DNA of 64,000 bases from a virus. The stretch lies in the IMG/VR virus record IMGVR_UViG_3300014720_000017, positions 62,001-126,000 of that record; one strand, written 5' to 3'. Below, one piece after another: positions 16,961 to 25,922 of the stretch. The notes under the pieces are model-generated. The model was not told the origin of the DNA. It saw only the letters and a program-made list of their open reading frames with translations, and searched no databases. Each line of letters opens with the position of its first letter. Positions within the stretch are counted from its first letter, which is position 1. A program made the translations under genes and the position numbers.

Positions 16961-17224
16961 GCATATGGTTTTGAGATTCGCAGGACGGCAGTTGTCTAGA
17001 TTACTGTCTATGTGAAATACTCTGAATACTTCTACGTGCGGTGACCTAAAGCCGCATTTCTCACACTGCGATTTCATCTTGTAGCCGCTGCGTAACCATC
17101 TAGGTACTCCTGTGTATACACCGTGTGCCATGCATATTTCACAAAGACTTCTGTAGTAGGTCTTGGAATTTTTCTTGTAGTTCACAGCACATGGCCTTAC
17201 ACCACACTTACACATTGGTCTCAT
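16889..17224 (-). CDS. HNH endonuclease-like zinc-binding protein
   Basis: A 111-residue protein with CKCG and CEIC pairs, a second CEKCGF and CLNC pair, and between them FHIDSNLDNCRPANLKTICLNC, which has the H-x-D-x-N...NL of HNH nucleases. Such proteins are free-standing homing-type or repair nucleases; many T4-like phages carry small versions. It runs antisense to the dNMP kinase tail. A GTTAAATA motif ends 5 nt before its ATG, suggesting late expression. Confidence 0.7.
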   Translation of the reverse strand: MRPMCKCGVRPCAVNYKKNSKTYYRSLCEICMAHGVYTGVPRWLRSGYKMKSQCEKCGFRSPHVEVFRVFHIDSNLDNCRPANLKTICLNCAGVLSKEGIAWRQGDLVADY

Positions 17225-17229
17225 AAAGA

Positions 17230-17237
17230 TATTTAAC
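17230..17237 (-). promoter_or_regulatory. T4-type late promoter motif (GTTAAATA)
   Basis: On the minus strand GTTAAATA ends 5 nt (TCTTT) before ATG 17224 of the HNH-like gene, the same spacing as at the other leaderless late sites. Confidence 0.5.
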
Positions 17238-17337
17238 GTATCTATACCTTTTCCACCCCTTTTATCCTGATATTAACCATCCATTTTTACACTTGGCGGC
17301 TAAATATTATGAGCAACTATTACCAGGAGAAAATGGG

Positions 17338-20300
17338 ATGGCACTACAATCACCAGGCGTAGAAGTTACGGTAATCGACGAGAGTTTTTATACACCAGCA
17401 GAACCTGGTACCACACCTCTTATCGTAGTAGCAACAGCGCAAGATAAAACCAATGGTGCAGGCACAGGCACTGCATTAGGTACCACAGCGGCCAATGCTG
17501 GCAAGGCCTTTAAGATAACCAGCCAGCGAGAACTAACAGAAACATTTGGTGTTCCATTCTTTGAGAAAACAGCCAGTGCTACTCCTGTACATGGTTCAGA
17601 GCGCAACGAATACGGACTGCTTACAGCCTACAGTTTATTAGGTGTAAGCAACGCTGCTTTTATTGTAAGAGCAGATATTGATCTAGATGAACTAGAAGCA
17701 CAGACTGACGCCCCGGGAGCGAATCCCACGAACGGCCAGTGGTGGATTGATACACAGGCCACAACCTGGGGTATTCAAGAATGGAACGGTGCTGCTGCTA
17801 CAGTAGCAGGCGGACAAAAATTCACATACAAAGTTCCACTAGTATTAACAGACGCAGATTTTCCATCGAAGATCGATGGCAATGCGCCGAAAGCAGCGGT
17901 AGGTCAGATAGGTGACTATGCTGTGGTTTTCCGCACAGTAGAAGGTGACACTTCATTTGGTGCAGAAGAAGAATATGCAAGGATCTATTATAAATCAGCA
18001 GGTAACGGTGGAATTGGTGGCGGCGGAACTGGTGTCGATGCAGGCGAATGGGTACTAGTAGGTTCTAACGAATGGTCGGCCAGCTGGCCAGTGGTTAACG
18101 GTACAGCAGTCAGTGGGTCAGTCACTTACAATTTTTATGTCAACAACAGTCTAATCAGCGGTTCAGGAACTACTGCAGCTATAGCCACAGCTATTAATGC
18201 AGCGAATATCCAAGGTGTAAATGCACAGGCTATTAGTGGCAGATTGTATATCTATTCCGATGGTCGTTCAGCAGCTGATGGCACCCCTGGTGATTCATCA
18301 GGCCCAGACGGTCGTGTTCTACTTGAGGACGGAACCACGGCTCTCAGCGCACTAGGTATCACAGCAGGCGTATATCTAAGCCCACGGCTAGCACAGCAGC
18401 CTCATACATCTATACCTAGCTACAAACGTAGTGAAAACACAGATACAGTTGGCGGCGCAGCAACAGGCAGTGTATGGATCAAAACCACAGAACCTAACAA
18501 TGGTGCTCGTTGGAGAGCCAAGCGTTGGAGTTCAGCTACACTATCGTGGGTCAGCTACGAAGCACCAATATATGACGACACCGCAGCAGCCTTATTTTAT
18601 CTAGATCGCAGCGGCGGTGGCGCAGGCATTGCAGAAAATTCATTGTTCACACAGGCCAATGCCAAAGAAACATCAGGATTTGATACGACTCCTACCACAG
18701 TGACATTTAGACTGTGGCGTAGAAACATTGGTGTTGGTGCAGCTACCAGCATCACTAGTAACATTATCAAAGCCGGCACGATTTCAGCAGGTGCTAAAAC
18801 ATTTACTATCAGCGAATCATTAAAGACCACGTTGGCACTAGACACAGCTAAAAACATTTCATTTACCGCTGTAGGTACCAGCGCAGATGCAGATCTTATA
18901 GCGGCAGCTATCAACGCAGCAGGATTCACAAACATTGTGGCTTCAGTAACAGAAGTTAGTGCCACGTCAAATAGAGTTGTTATCAGTCATACACTGGGTG
19001 GTGATTTTAGGCTAGCAGATAGTTCTGGCACAGCAGTTGCTAGTATGTTCACTGCCTACAACATAGATACCTTGGCAGGTACAGAAAACTTCTACGAAGC
19101 ACAATCTGCAGTAGGCGGATACTTAGCATCTGGTTGGAAACCACTGGCAGCCACAGATCCGAGATTCGCTGCTTCTGGTGATGAACCATTAAACGAACCA
19201 CAAGACGGACAGTTATGGTACAATCCTAATTTCTCAGAAGTAGATCTAATGGTACACAACGGCAACACCTGGGTAGGATATCGTCATTCCACAGCACCTT
19301 ACTATGAGGCAGCTACAGCAACACTAAGAGCAGGATACCTGCCTATAGTCGCAGCTTCAAATCCGTACAAGAGCGGCGTCACAGCCAATGGTGATATATG
19401 GATCAGCACAGCAGACCTTGAAAATTATCCAACCATTTACAGATACAACACTAATCTAAGTGACATAGCTGATCTTTCACAGCGTTGGGAACTGGTAGAC
19501 AAAGCAGATCAGACCACAGAAGAAGGTGTGTTGTTTGCAGATGCACGTTGGAATACCGCAGGTACTTCAACAGAGGCCAGCACCATAGAAGATCTAATTA
19601 CCAACAACTTCTTAGATCCAGATGCTCCGGATCCTGCACTATATCCCAAAGGCATATTGTTATGGAATCTACGACGCAGTGGAGGCAATGTCAAACAGTA
19701 TCAAAACAACTACATTGATACCACTGCTGACAATCCAAGAACCAGCGCAGCTACGCTGTCGGGTTCAGCATTCGTCAGCGGCAGCGGACAAAGCATGGAA
19801 ACTTATGCTACAGACCGTTGGACCACAGCTTCAGGTAACAATGAAGATGGTTCAGGCTCGTTTGGTCGCAAAGCACAGCGCAAGGTAGTAACACAGGCCT
19901 TGAAGAGTGTGGTTGACACCAGCCAAGAGATACGTGACGAAGAACGTCGTAACTTCAATATTATAGCTGCTCCTGGTTATCCAGAACTGTTGAGCAATCT
20001 AGTGAACCTAAATATAGATCGCGGTGTTACTGCGTTTGTGGTAGGCGACACTCCGTTGCGTTTGGCTTCAGATGCTACATCATTGACCACATGGGGTACC
20101 AATGCTAATCTAGTCACAGACAACGGTGATGACGGTATTGTTACCTATGATGAGTATTTGGCAGTTTATTATCCAAACGGATTTACCACTGACCTCGCTG
20201 GGGCACCTGCAGTAGTTCCAGCCAGCCATATGATGTTGAAGACTATCACACTCAGCGACAATGTCAGCTTCCCATGGTTTGCTCCGGCAGGAACACGTCG

Positions 20301-20799
20301 AGGTGGAATCACTAATGCCACAGCAGTTGGTTATATTGACGCTGCCACAGGCGAGTTTCAAACAGTTGCGCTAAATGAAGGACAGCGTGATACACTGTAC
20401 GATCTAAAAGTTAATCCTATTCCATTCTTCAACGGAATAGGACTGGTAGCACATGGTCAAAAGACTCGCGCAAGAAATGCTTCAGCGTTGGATCGCATCA
20501 ACGTAGCACGTCTAGTGGTATACCTACGTAGTCAATTGAACAAGTTGGCTCGTCCGTATATCTTTGAACCCAATGACAAAATCACACGTGATGAAATCAA
20601 ACAAGCTGTAGAAAGTCTGTTGTTAGAACTAGTAGGACTAAGAGCACTCTACGACTTTGCGGTTGTCTGTGACGAAAGTAACAACACACCGTCAAGGATA
20701 GATCGCAACGAACTGTATGTTGATATCGCAATTGAACCTGTGAAGGCTATAGAGTTCATTTACATTCCGTTACGTGTCAAGAACACAGGAGAAATTTAA
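17338..20799 (+). CDS. 18: tail sheath protein (gp18)
   Basis: The start is set at ATG 17338 (MALQSPGVEVTVIDES), with CAGGAGA 9-15 nt upstream; the upstream in-frame start at 17293 adds unrelated residues. The N-terminus (SPGVEVTVIDESFYTP...TPLIVVATAQDKTN) and the C-terminal ~300 residues (NFNIIAAPGYPELL; FPWFAPAGTRRGGI; LNKLARPYIFEPND; VDIAIEPVKAIEFIYIPLRV) are classic contractile sheath. At 1153 residues it is much larger than T4 gp18 (659). The middle carries inserted modules of the type 'G..W..T......W' (NGQWWIDTQA; TGSVWIKTTE; DGQLWYNPNF; NGDIWISTAD), probably exposed on the sheath surface. Confidence 0.9.
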   Translation: MALQSPGVEVTVIDESFYTPAEPGTTPLIVVATAQDKTNGAGTGTALGTTAANAGKAFKITSQRELTETFGVPFFEKTASATPVHGSERNEYGLLTAYSLLGVSNAAFIVRADIDLDELEAQTDAPGANPTNGQWWIDTQATTWGIQEWNGAAATVAGGQKFTYKVPLVLTDADFPSKIDGNAPKAAVGQIGDYAVVFRTVEGDTSFGAEEEYARIYYKSAGNGGIGGGGTGVDAGEWVLVGSNEWSASWPVVNGTAVSGSVTYNFYVNNSLISGSGTTAAIATAINAANIQGVNAQAISGRLYIYSDGRSAADGTPGDSSGPDGRVLLEDGTTALSALGITAGVYLSPRLAQQPHTSIPSYKRSENTDTVGGAATGSVWIKTTEPNNGARWRAKRWSSATLSWVSYEAPIYDDTAAALFYLDRSGGGAGIAENSLFTQANAKETSGFDTTPTTVTFRLWRRNIGVGAATSITSNIIKAGTISAGAKTFTISESLKTTLALDTAKNISFTAVGTSADADLIAAAINAAGFTNIVASVTEVSATSNRVVISHTLGGDFRLADSSGTAVASMFTAYNIDTLAGTENFYEAQSAVGGYLASGWKPLAATDPRFAASGDEPLNEPQDGQLWYNPNFSEVDLMVHNGNTWVGYRHSTAPYYEAATATLRAGYLPIVAASNPYKSGVTANGDIWISTADLENYPTIYRYNTNLSDIADLSQRWELVDKADQTTEEGVLFADARWNTAGTSTEASTIEDLITNNFLDPDAPDPALYPKGILLWNLRRSGGNVKQYQNNYIDTTADNPRTSAATLSGSAFVSGSGQSMETYATDRWTTASGNNEDGSGSFGRKAQRKVVTQALKSVVDTSQEIRDEERRNFNIIAAPGYPELLSNLVNLNIDRGVTAFVVGDTPLRLASDATSLTTWGTNANLVTDNGDDGIVTYDEYLAVYYPNGFTTDLAGAPAVVPASHMMLKTITLSDNVSFPWFAPAGTRRGGITNATAVGYIDAATGEFQTVALNEGQRDTLYDLKVNPIPFFNGIGLVAHGQKTRARNASALDRINVARLVVYLRSQLNKLARPYIFEPNDKITRDEIKQAVESLLLELVGLRALYDFAVVCDESNNTPSRIDRNELYVDIAIEPVKAIEFIYIPLRVKNTGEI

Positions 20800-20801
20800 A
20801 A

Positions 20802-21452
20802 ATGGCAATTACATCACTGAATAATTTAGGTATCCCAACCACAAACGCAGCTGGCAGCACCCAGGTGTTGTTGATGCCTAAATTAAAATATCGCTTTAGA
20901 GTAACACTGTTGGGTTTTGGAGTTGCCGCTGCCACAGAACTTACCAAGCAGGTACAGGACGTGACCAGACCCAAAGTGTCATTTGAAGAAATGACGCTGG
21001 ATGTCTATAACTCCAAGGTCAAGTTGGCTGGCAGATACACACTAGAAAACATCACATTGACCTTGCGTGATGACGCCAGTGGTCAAGTACAAAAACTTGT
21101 GGGACAACAGATCCAGAAACAATACGATTTCATGGAACAGGCGTCCGCTCGTTCAGGTATCGACTACAAATTTACCACACGCATAGAAGTCTTAGACGGT
21201 GGTAACGGCACACTAGTTCCAGAAACTCTAGAAACATTTGAACTCTATGGATGTTTTGTGCAGAACGCAGACTACGGCGAAGCCAACTATTCAACCAATG
21301 AACACATGACAGTGGCACTGATTATCGCCTACGACAATCTATCACAGTTTGCAGCAGGTGCAGCAGCTACAAGTGCAATTGGTGGTATCGGTGCAGCAGT
21401 AGGACGTACTTTAGGTGCAGCCGTAACAGGCGCTTCAACCGCACAGGGATAA
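20802..21452 (+). CDS. 19: tail tube protein (gp19)
   Basis: A 216-residue homolog of T4 gp19 (163 aa), which stacks as hexamers to form the inner tube. The features are PKLKYRFRVTLLGFG, KQVQDVTRPKVSFEEMTLDVYNS, ENITLTLRDDASGQVQKLVGQQIQKQYDF and LYGCFVQNADYGEANYST. It starts 2 bases after the sheath stop, with GGAG inside the sheath's last codons. The Ala/Gly-rich C-terminal 40 residues are a low-complexity extension. A strong terminator follows. Confidence 0.88.
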   Translation: MAITSLNNLGIPTTNAAGSTQVLLMPKLKYRFRVTLLGFGVAAATELTKQVQDVTRPKVSFEEMTLDVYNSKVKLAGRYTLENITLTLRDDASGQVQKLVGQQIQKQYDFMEQASARSGIDYKFTTRIEVLDGGNGTLVPETLETFELYGCFVQNADYGEANYSTNEHMTVALIIAYDNLSQFAAGAAATSAIGGIGAAVGRTLGAAVTGASTAQG

Positions 21453-21466
21453 TTAACCCTGTATCA

Positions 21467-21496
21467 AAAAAAGCTCGATTATTTCGAGCTTTTTTT
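21467..21496 (+). terminator. rho-independent terminator after gp19
   Basis: AAAAAAGCTCGA pairs with TCGAGCTTTTTT around a 5-nt loop. The A-tract and T-tract flank the stem symmetrically, so it could act in both directions. It separates the sheath-tube unit from the next gene, which has its own late promoter 5 bases after the stem. Confidence 0.85.
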
Positions 21497-21500
21497 GTGA

Positions 21501-21508
21501 CATAAATA
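21501..21508 (+). promoter_or_regulatory. T4-type late promoter motif (CATAAATA)
   Basis: CATAAATA ends 5 nt (TTTGT) before ATG 21514 and directly follows the gp19 terminator. No Shine-Dalgarno sequence fits between motif and start. Confidence 0.7.
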
Positions 21509-21513
21509 TTTGT

Positions 21514-22617
21514 ATGGCAAACTATTTCACACGATTTCTCACTGGTGTCGGCGAAGGCTTATTGACTCCCAAAGGACAGAGCGCAAACTGGCGTCACGCT
21601 ACCAAGCTGTTCATAGATGGCAACATGCGGCTGGCTCCTCGCACCAAGTTCAACTACTATGTGAGATTTGAGATTGATAAAAGTGTGATGCGAGTTCCAG
21701 CATTTTCTAATAAACATCACGATGAAGTTGGATTACTTGTAAAAACTGCAGAACTGCCCAAATATAATTTTGATAGTGTGGTAAAAAACCAGTACAATAG
21801 AAAAAAAATAATCTATAAAAATTTCAATTACGAACCAGTAAACATCACCATGCATGATGATGCTACCGGAGTTATCAGTGCCATGTGGGCTGTGTACTAT
21901 GGATATTATATTGCCGATAGACAACTTCCAGAATCAGCTTACTCTGAAACCAAATATCGTGCAGCTGATACACCAAAAGATAATTTTCGATATGGTATGG
22001 ACAACAACGTTACCGCTGGTTTTTTTAAATCTGTTAGTATCTATACTATGGCTCGTAGAAGATTTCTGGGCTATACATTGATTAATCCAAAAATTAAAAC
22101 TTGGAGCCATGGCAACATGGATTACTCTGCTAGCGAATTCGCAGAAAGCACAATGACTTTAGAGTATGAATCAGTGAAATATTCAGCAGGTCAGGTAGCC
22201 TATAATAGTCCTAAAGGATTTGCAACACTGCACTATGATTCAGTACCAAGTCCTATATCAGTAGCAGGCGGCGGCGTTGCTACACTTACCGGAGAAGGTG
22301 GGGTATTAGATGGCCTTGAACAGATATTTGGTAATCTAGGATCAGGTGCAGCCTTCAACAGTCCGGGCGGATTTCTCAGCACAGCAATAGCGTCAATCAA
22401 CACCTATAAAAATATCAAGTCATTGTCATCGGCACAATTAAAATCTGAAGCTATTAATATACTCAGCAATCCGGGTAATATTTCCTCAGCTATCAGCACC
22501 GTAGGTGGAGTAGTAGGCGCTGTGTTTCCTAAAAGTGCTAATCGTTCACCTTCTACCTCAGCAACCCAAAGACCCTTGGTAGGAGACTTCCCTTCAGGTC
22601 CAGGAAATCAAGCATAA
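21514..22617 (+). CDS. tail tube-associated/baseplate protein (gp54-like?)
   Basis: A 367-residue protein. The first 240 residues have the tube-initiator style of fold pattern: KFNYYVRFEID, LVKTAELPKYNFDSVVKNQYNRK (compare 'VQMPENRLGYEMDKFHNAPNIK' of T4 gp54), YEPVNITMHDDATG and TMTLEYESVKYS. This suggests the baseplate tube cap/initiator gp54 or another tube-fold protein; I cannot separate gp54 from a second tube paralog. The C-terminal 130 residues are Gly/Ser/Ala-rich. It lies in a late operon with gp4 and terminase genes. Confidence 0.5.
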   Translation: MANYFTRFLTGVGEGLLTPKGQSANWRHATKLFIDGNMRLAPRTKFNYYVRFEIDKSVMRVPAFSNKHHDEVGLLVKTAELPKYNFDSVVKNQYNRKKIIYKNFNYEPVNITMHDDATGVISAMWAVYYGYYIADRQLPESAYSETKYRAADTPKDNFRYGMDNNVTAGFFKSVSIYTMARRRFLGYTLINPKIKTWSHGNMDYSASEFAESTMTLEYESVKYSAGQVAYNSPKGFATLHYDSVPSPISVAGGGVATLTGEGGVLDGLEQIFGNLGSGAAFNSPGGFLSTAIASINTYKNIKSLSSAQLKSEAINILSNPGNISSAISTVGGVVGAVFPKSANRSPSTSATQRPLVGDFPSGPGNQA

Positions 22618-22618
22618 C

Positions 22619-22984
22619 ATGGCCACTAATTTACCCGCATTTGAAATCCAAGACAGTGCCGCAGGCACCAAGCTGTATTTTGATACCTACGGTGAAGCTG
22701 CACTGGAGTTCGCAGCCAACGACGTTACTGCTGCTGTGAGTTTTTTTACCGGTGCAGGCTTTGATTCGGACGCAGCAGGTACCGTGGCTATGACTCTGTT
22801 ACGACAGGCCAAAATCGATGCTACTCCTATCTCACAGATCTTAGACACACTTACAGGAATGAACAAAAACAACCTCAGCCAATTAGTTGGAGAGATACTA
22901 AACAACAATCGAGTACCTACCAGCCTTTTAGGTTTTAGAACGTCAGATATTAAACCTAATCAGACTAGAAACATAGCTGCATAA
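22619..22984 (+). CDS. hypothetical structural-region protein (121 aa)
   Basis: A 121-residue protein (MATNLPAFEIQDSAAGTKLYF...) with no motif I can assign. The Ala-rich N-terminal half is followed by a helical half. It sits 1 base after the tube-like gene and overlaps the gp4 start by 1 base, so it is part of the late head-tail assembly operon and may be a minor virion or assembly factor. Confidence 0.6.
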   Translation: MATNLPAFEIQDSAAGTKLYFDTYGEAALEFAANDVTAAVSFFTGAGFDSDAAGTVAMTLLRQAKIDATPISQILDTLTGMNKNNLSQLVGEILNNNRVPTSLLGFRTSDIKPNQTRNIAA

Positions 22985-23424
22985 TGGGCAAATTTGCACA
23001 GGGTAGATTTGAAATGAAAAATCCTGCCAAGTACGTGGGGTTAAAAACTCCATTGGCTCGCAGCTCGTGGGAGTTTGTGTTCATGCGGATGTTGGATGAA
23101 CATCCAGGTGTACAGAATTGGGCATCAGAAAGCATCAAGATACCCTATAGAGATCCCCTAACTGGTCGCAGCACCATATATGTGCCAGATTTTTTTATCG
23201 TATATCAAGATAAAAAAGGAGCAAAGCATGCAGAAGTCGTGGAGGTAAAACCTTCTAATCACGCCTTTAGAGAAGCTGTGGGTAAGAGTCAATACAATCA
23301 ACAGCAGTATGTGAAAAACATGGCCAAATGGGAAGCTGCTAATGCTTGGTGCAAGCAACAGAACATCAAGTTCCGTGTGATTAACGAAACAGACATTTTC
23401 CATCAGGGCACAAAACGAAGATAA
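22984..23424 (+). CDS. 4: head completion protein (gp4)
   Basis: A 146-residue homolog of T4 gp4 (gp50/65). KYVGLKTPLARSSWEFVFMRMLDEHP, WASESIKIPYRDPLTGRSTIYVPDFFI and AEVVEVKP are the conserved blocks. They carry a PD-(D/E)xK-nuclease-like core: E in SSWE, PDFF and EVKP. In T4 gp4 is needed to finish packaged heads before tail joining. It overlaps the upstream gene by 1 base and is followed by the gp16-like gene after 7 bases. Confidence 0.85.
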   Translation: MGKFAQGRFEMKNPAKYVGLKTPLARSSWEFVFMRMLDEHPGVQNWASESIKIPYRDPLTGRSTIYVPDFFIVYQDKKGAKHAEVVEVKPSNHAFREAVGKSQYNQQQYVKNMAKWEAANAWCKQQNIKFRVINETDIFHQGTKRR

Positions 23425-23431
23425 GTACGAT

Positions 23432-23908
23432 ATGACCAAAAGACTTGAAGAATTATTGAATCTCGAAACCACCGAATCTCTAGCAGAAGCGCCAGTAGAA
23501 CCGCCCACACACGAACAGGTGCAGAGCCTAGATGATAGTTATCGTAGAGTAGCAGAAATCACTAGAGGACTGCCACAGATCAAAGAATTAGATGAGTTAG
23601 ATGATCGAGAACTGGACGAGTTGGCCAAAAAAGCAGAAGCTGCCTATGATGATCTCATGGATCTGGGCATGAACGTAGAAGTTCGTTATGCTGGTCGTAT
23701 CTTCGAAGTAGCTGCAAGCATGATGGGCAATGCGATTACTGCTAAAACCAACAAAATAGATAAAAAACTCAAAAGCGTAGATCTACAACTGAAGAAGCTG
23801 AAAATAGACAATGACGCAGGCAATGAACAGGACGGAGTGATCAACGGTGCAGCATATGTGATCACAGACCGCAATGAGCTGCTGAAAAAATTAAGCGGAA
23901 AAGCATAA
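23432..23908 (+). CDS. 16: terminase small subunit (gp16-like)
   Basis: A 158-residue acidic protein with a central helical coiled region. The order of features (acidic N-terminus, DDSYRRVAEI, a long helix with FEVAASMMGNAITAKTNKID, then a C-terminal AYVITDRNELLKKL) mirrors T4 gp16, which has a long helix and ends with TVFMGSPTELMDEI. The small terminase subunit recognises DNA and stimulates gp17. It lies four genes upstream of gp17 in the same operon region. Assignment rests on pattern only. Confidence 0.6.
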   Translation: MTKRLEELLNLETTESLAEAPVEPPTHEQVQSLDDSYRRVAEITRGLPQIKELDELDDRELDELAKKAEAAYDDLMDLGMNVEVRYAGRIFEVAASMMGNAITAKTNKIDKKLKSVDLQLKKLKIDNDAGNEQDGVINGAAYVITDRNELLKKLSGKA

Positions 23909-23911
23909 ATA
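23904..23911 (+). promoter_or_regulatory. T4-type late promoter motif (CATAAATA)
   Basis: CATAAATACTCAT overlaps the stop codon of the gp16-like gene and ends (at the octamer) 5 nt before ATG 23917. The extension CTCAT resembles the T4 CTATT. Confidence 0.7.
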
Positions 23912-23916
23912 CTCAT

Positions 23917-24483
23917 ATGAAAACTTTTAAAGAATATCTCACTGAAAACAAAAAAGCCTACAGCTTCAAGGTAAAAGTTGCTGGTGAGGTTCCTGAAAAT
24001 TTCCAGGAAAGTCTCAAAACCAAGCTAGAACGCTGCAAGGTCATAACCTTTGAAAAGATGAGCACAACGCCTATACAAAAACTTCCGTTGGATTTCCCAA
24101 ACAAAAGCAACATGGAAGTTACAGTGTTTGAAGTGGTCACCGAATATCCCATAACACCTCCAGAAATCGCAGAGATGATCAAGAATTCCGGCATCACCGA
24201 AGACTGTTTCCGTGTGCGTGGCAGCAGCGAGCCAACAGAAATGGATCAGCTGCTAATGGACAATGAGCCTACAGGAGATGCACTGTTAGATGAACAGGAC
24301 ATGGAAAAGGGCACAGGAAAAATCAAACACAAAGACTATTTTGGTGATGATTTCAACAAGAGTTTCTTAAAAGATTTGAACAAAGCTGCCAAAGATCGCA
24401 AGAAGGATGGTATCAACGTAGAATACAAACTGCCCAAGGGCAAACAAGACAAAGCAGGTGCTCGAAGCGCCTTAGGGAGTTAA
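23917..24483 (+). CDS. hypothetical protein (188 aa)
   Basis: An unrecognised 188-residue protein that starts MKTFKEYLTENKK, a short helical lead reminiscent of N-termini of prohead-targeted proteins in aquatic T4-like phages. It then has an alpha/beta segment (FKVKVAGEVPENFQ..VTVFEVVTEYPITPPEIAEMIK), possibly a small ferredoxin-like domain, and ends in a charged Lys-rich tail. It has its own late promoter and belongs to the packaging/structural block. Confidence 0.55.
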   Translation: MKTFKEYLTENKKAYSFKVKVAGEVPENFQESLKTKLERCKVITFEKMSTTPIQKLPLDFPNKSNMEVTVFEVVTEYPITPPEIAEMIKNSGITEDCFRVRGSSEPTEMDQLLMDNEPTGDALLDEQDMEKGTGKIKHKDYFGDDFNKSFLKDLNKAAKDRKKDGINVEYKLPKGKQDKAGARSALGS

Positions 24484-24486
24484 TAC

Positions 24487-25233
24487 ATGGATTTCAATCA
24501 ATTAATGGCACGCATGCGTGAACTAGATCAACCTACAAATGAAGGAGGTTGCGGCATGGATGCGCCAATGGCACCGCCAATGTCTTCGCCGATGAGCATG
24601 CCCAAACCAGACACACCACCACCTTCAATGAGCATCAATCTAAATGCCCAGGGCATGGACAACATCGAATCATTGATGAAGCTGGTAACTAAGGTTAATC
24701 CTGACATGGACAAACCTAATCTTCCACCATTGCCCAGCATGGGCGCCGAACCCAGCATCATGAGCATCAAGCCTAGCATGCCCACATTAAAAATGTTATC
24801 AGATCTCGACAGCGAAGAAGGTCCAGAGATCAAAGGTCTTGATCAAGATAAAGATGGTGATCATGACATGGATGATCATGACATGGAAAAGAAAGATAAA
24901 GAAGAAGGCAATGCATACGGCATGGCTGTACAAAATACTCCTCCTGGCGAAGAAATTAAAATCAACGGCAAAGGTACCGGAGATATCAAAAAAGGCGATA
25001 AAGAAGAAGCATTTGGTAACAGCGTGGCAGATTCTGAGCCGACCTATAAAACCATCGATGACATCATGAACAAGGGCGACGATCTAAACAGACCAAAGAA
25101 AAGCTTCAGCGGCAAACCATATCGCGGCGACAATCCTATGGCAGCCGGAGCATATGAAAGCAAAGAACAACTACGAGCCGGTATACGTGCAGAACTCATG
25201 CAACGTTTGGCAGAAGCTAAAGGAGCGAAATAA
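24487..25233 (+). CDS. low-complexity Met/Pro/Asp-rich protein (248 aa)
   Basis: The N-terminal half is rich in Met, Pro and Ser (APMAPPMSSPMSMPKPDTPP). The middle is very acidic with DQDKDGDHDMDDHDME, which resembles calcium-binding or scaffold-like acidic tracts. The C-terminus is a short helix (KEQLRAGIRAELMQRLAEAK). No catalytic motif. The composition fits an internal scaffold/core or linker protein; this is inference. It is 3 bases after the previous gene and its stop overlaps the next start. Confidence 0.5.
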   Translation: MDFNQLMARMRELDQPTNEGGCGMDAPMAPPMSSPMSMPKPDTPPPSMSINLNAQGMDNIESLMKLVTKVNPDMDKPNLPPLPSMGAEPSIMSIKPSMPTLKMLSDLDSEEGPEIKGLDQDKDGDHDMDDHDMEKKDKEEGNAYGMAVQNTPPGEEIKINGKGTGDIKKGDKEEAFGNSVADSEPTYKTIDDIMNKGDDLNRPKKSFSGKPYRGDNPMAAGAYESKEQLRAGIRAELMQRLAEAKGAK

Positions 25234-25877
25234 TGTCAGGATTTAAAATTTCAACTGAGTCATTACGTCCAGAGTTTTATCAGGTTGTATTGACATTAAG
25301 TGGGGGCACAGGAACGTATCCTACAGCCGACGGCAACACCAACGGTGCAGTTTATCCACAAGATCATAGTGCATTTGCAACCAAACCAACTACGCTAGCA
25401 ATTGGTCGTCGTGTGGCTAGAGGACAACAAAGATTTTTAGCCATCATCGAAAATTTACAAAAATATGCAGATGCACAGATACAAGATGTGCAGTTCACTA
25501 GTGCGGGTGCTACTGTGGCGGATAATCAACCGCAAACCGTGACATTCACAGTGAGATATGATCGAGCAGGTGCCGCAGCAGCTTCAACCACAGAAGGTGT
25601 GTTAGGTGGCACACGATCAGAGATTGGATCTCCATATCAATTCACTCCTACCACAGGTGGTGCTGTAACTGTAGATACCACTGCCAAAGCACTACGCTAT
25701 CAAATTGGTCAGGCGATTGGCAGAACCAACCACGTTAAGAGCATGCGGGTGTTTGATGGTACACAGGGTGCTGAGATCCAAGAATCATTAACTGTAACTT
25801 TACCAGACTCCATTGCAGATATTTATGATGATGTAGCTGTAACACTAGTTGATGCAGCAGAAACCATAGACAGTTAA
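25233..25877 (+). CDS. hypothetical virion-region protein (214 aa)
   Basis: A beta-rich 214-residue protein (MSGFKISTESLRPEFYQVVLTL...) with Gly/Ala/Thr-rich strands such as PQTVTFTVRYDRAG and ESLTVTLPDSIADIYDDVAVTLVD. It may be a minor capsid or tail protein. No family recognised. It overlaps the stop of the previous gene and is followed by a strong terminator, so it ends this late transcription unit. Confidence 0.55.
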   Translation: MSGFKISTESLRPEFYQVVLTLSGGTGTYPTADGNTNGAVYPQDHSAFATKPTTLAIGRRVARGQQRFLAIIENLQKYADAQIQDVQFTSAGATVADNQPQTVTFTVRYDRAGAAAASTTEGVLGGTRSEIGSPYQFTPTTGGAVTVDTTAKALRYQIGQAIGRTNHVKSMRVFDGTQGAEIQESLTVTLPDSIADIYDDVAVTLVDAAETIDS

Positions 25878-25894
25878 TAAATTCAACACAATCA

Positions 25895-25922
25895 AATAGG
25901 CTCTTAGGAGCCTATTTTTTTC
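25895..25922 (+). terminator. rho-independent terminator upstream of gp17
   Basis: AATAGGCTC pairs with GAGCCTATT around a TTAG tetraloop and is followed by a run of T. It closes the 21514-25877 unit just before the gp17 late promoter. Confidence 0.85.

Noticed and set aside
17301-17311. TAAATA followed by ATG at 17309 as a leaderless start
   Set aside because: The ORF from 17309 is only about 17 codons; the sheath start at 17338 has a proper Shine-Dalgarno sequence.
18597-20361. ORFs of 61-122 residues in other frames of the sheath gene
   Set aside because: They overlap a gene with clear homology over its whole conserved ends, have no ribosome binding sites, and show compositional patterns expected from frame shadows.
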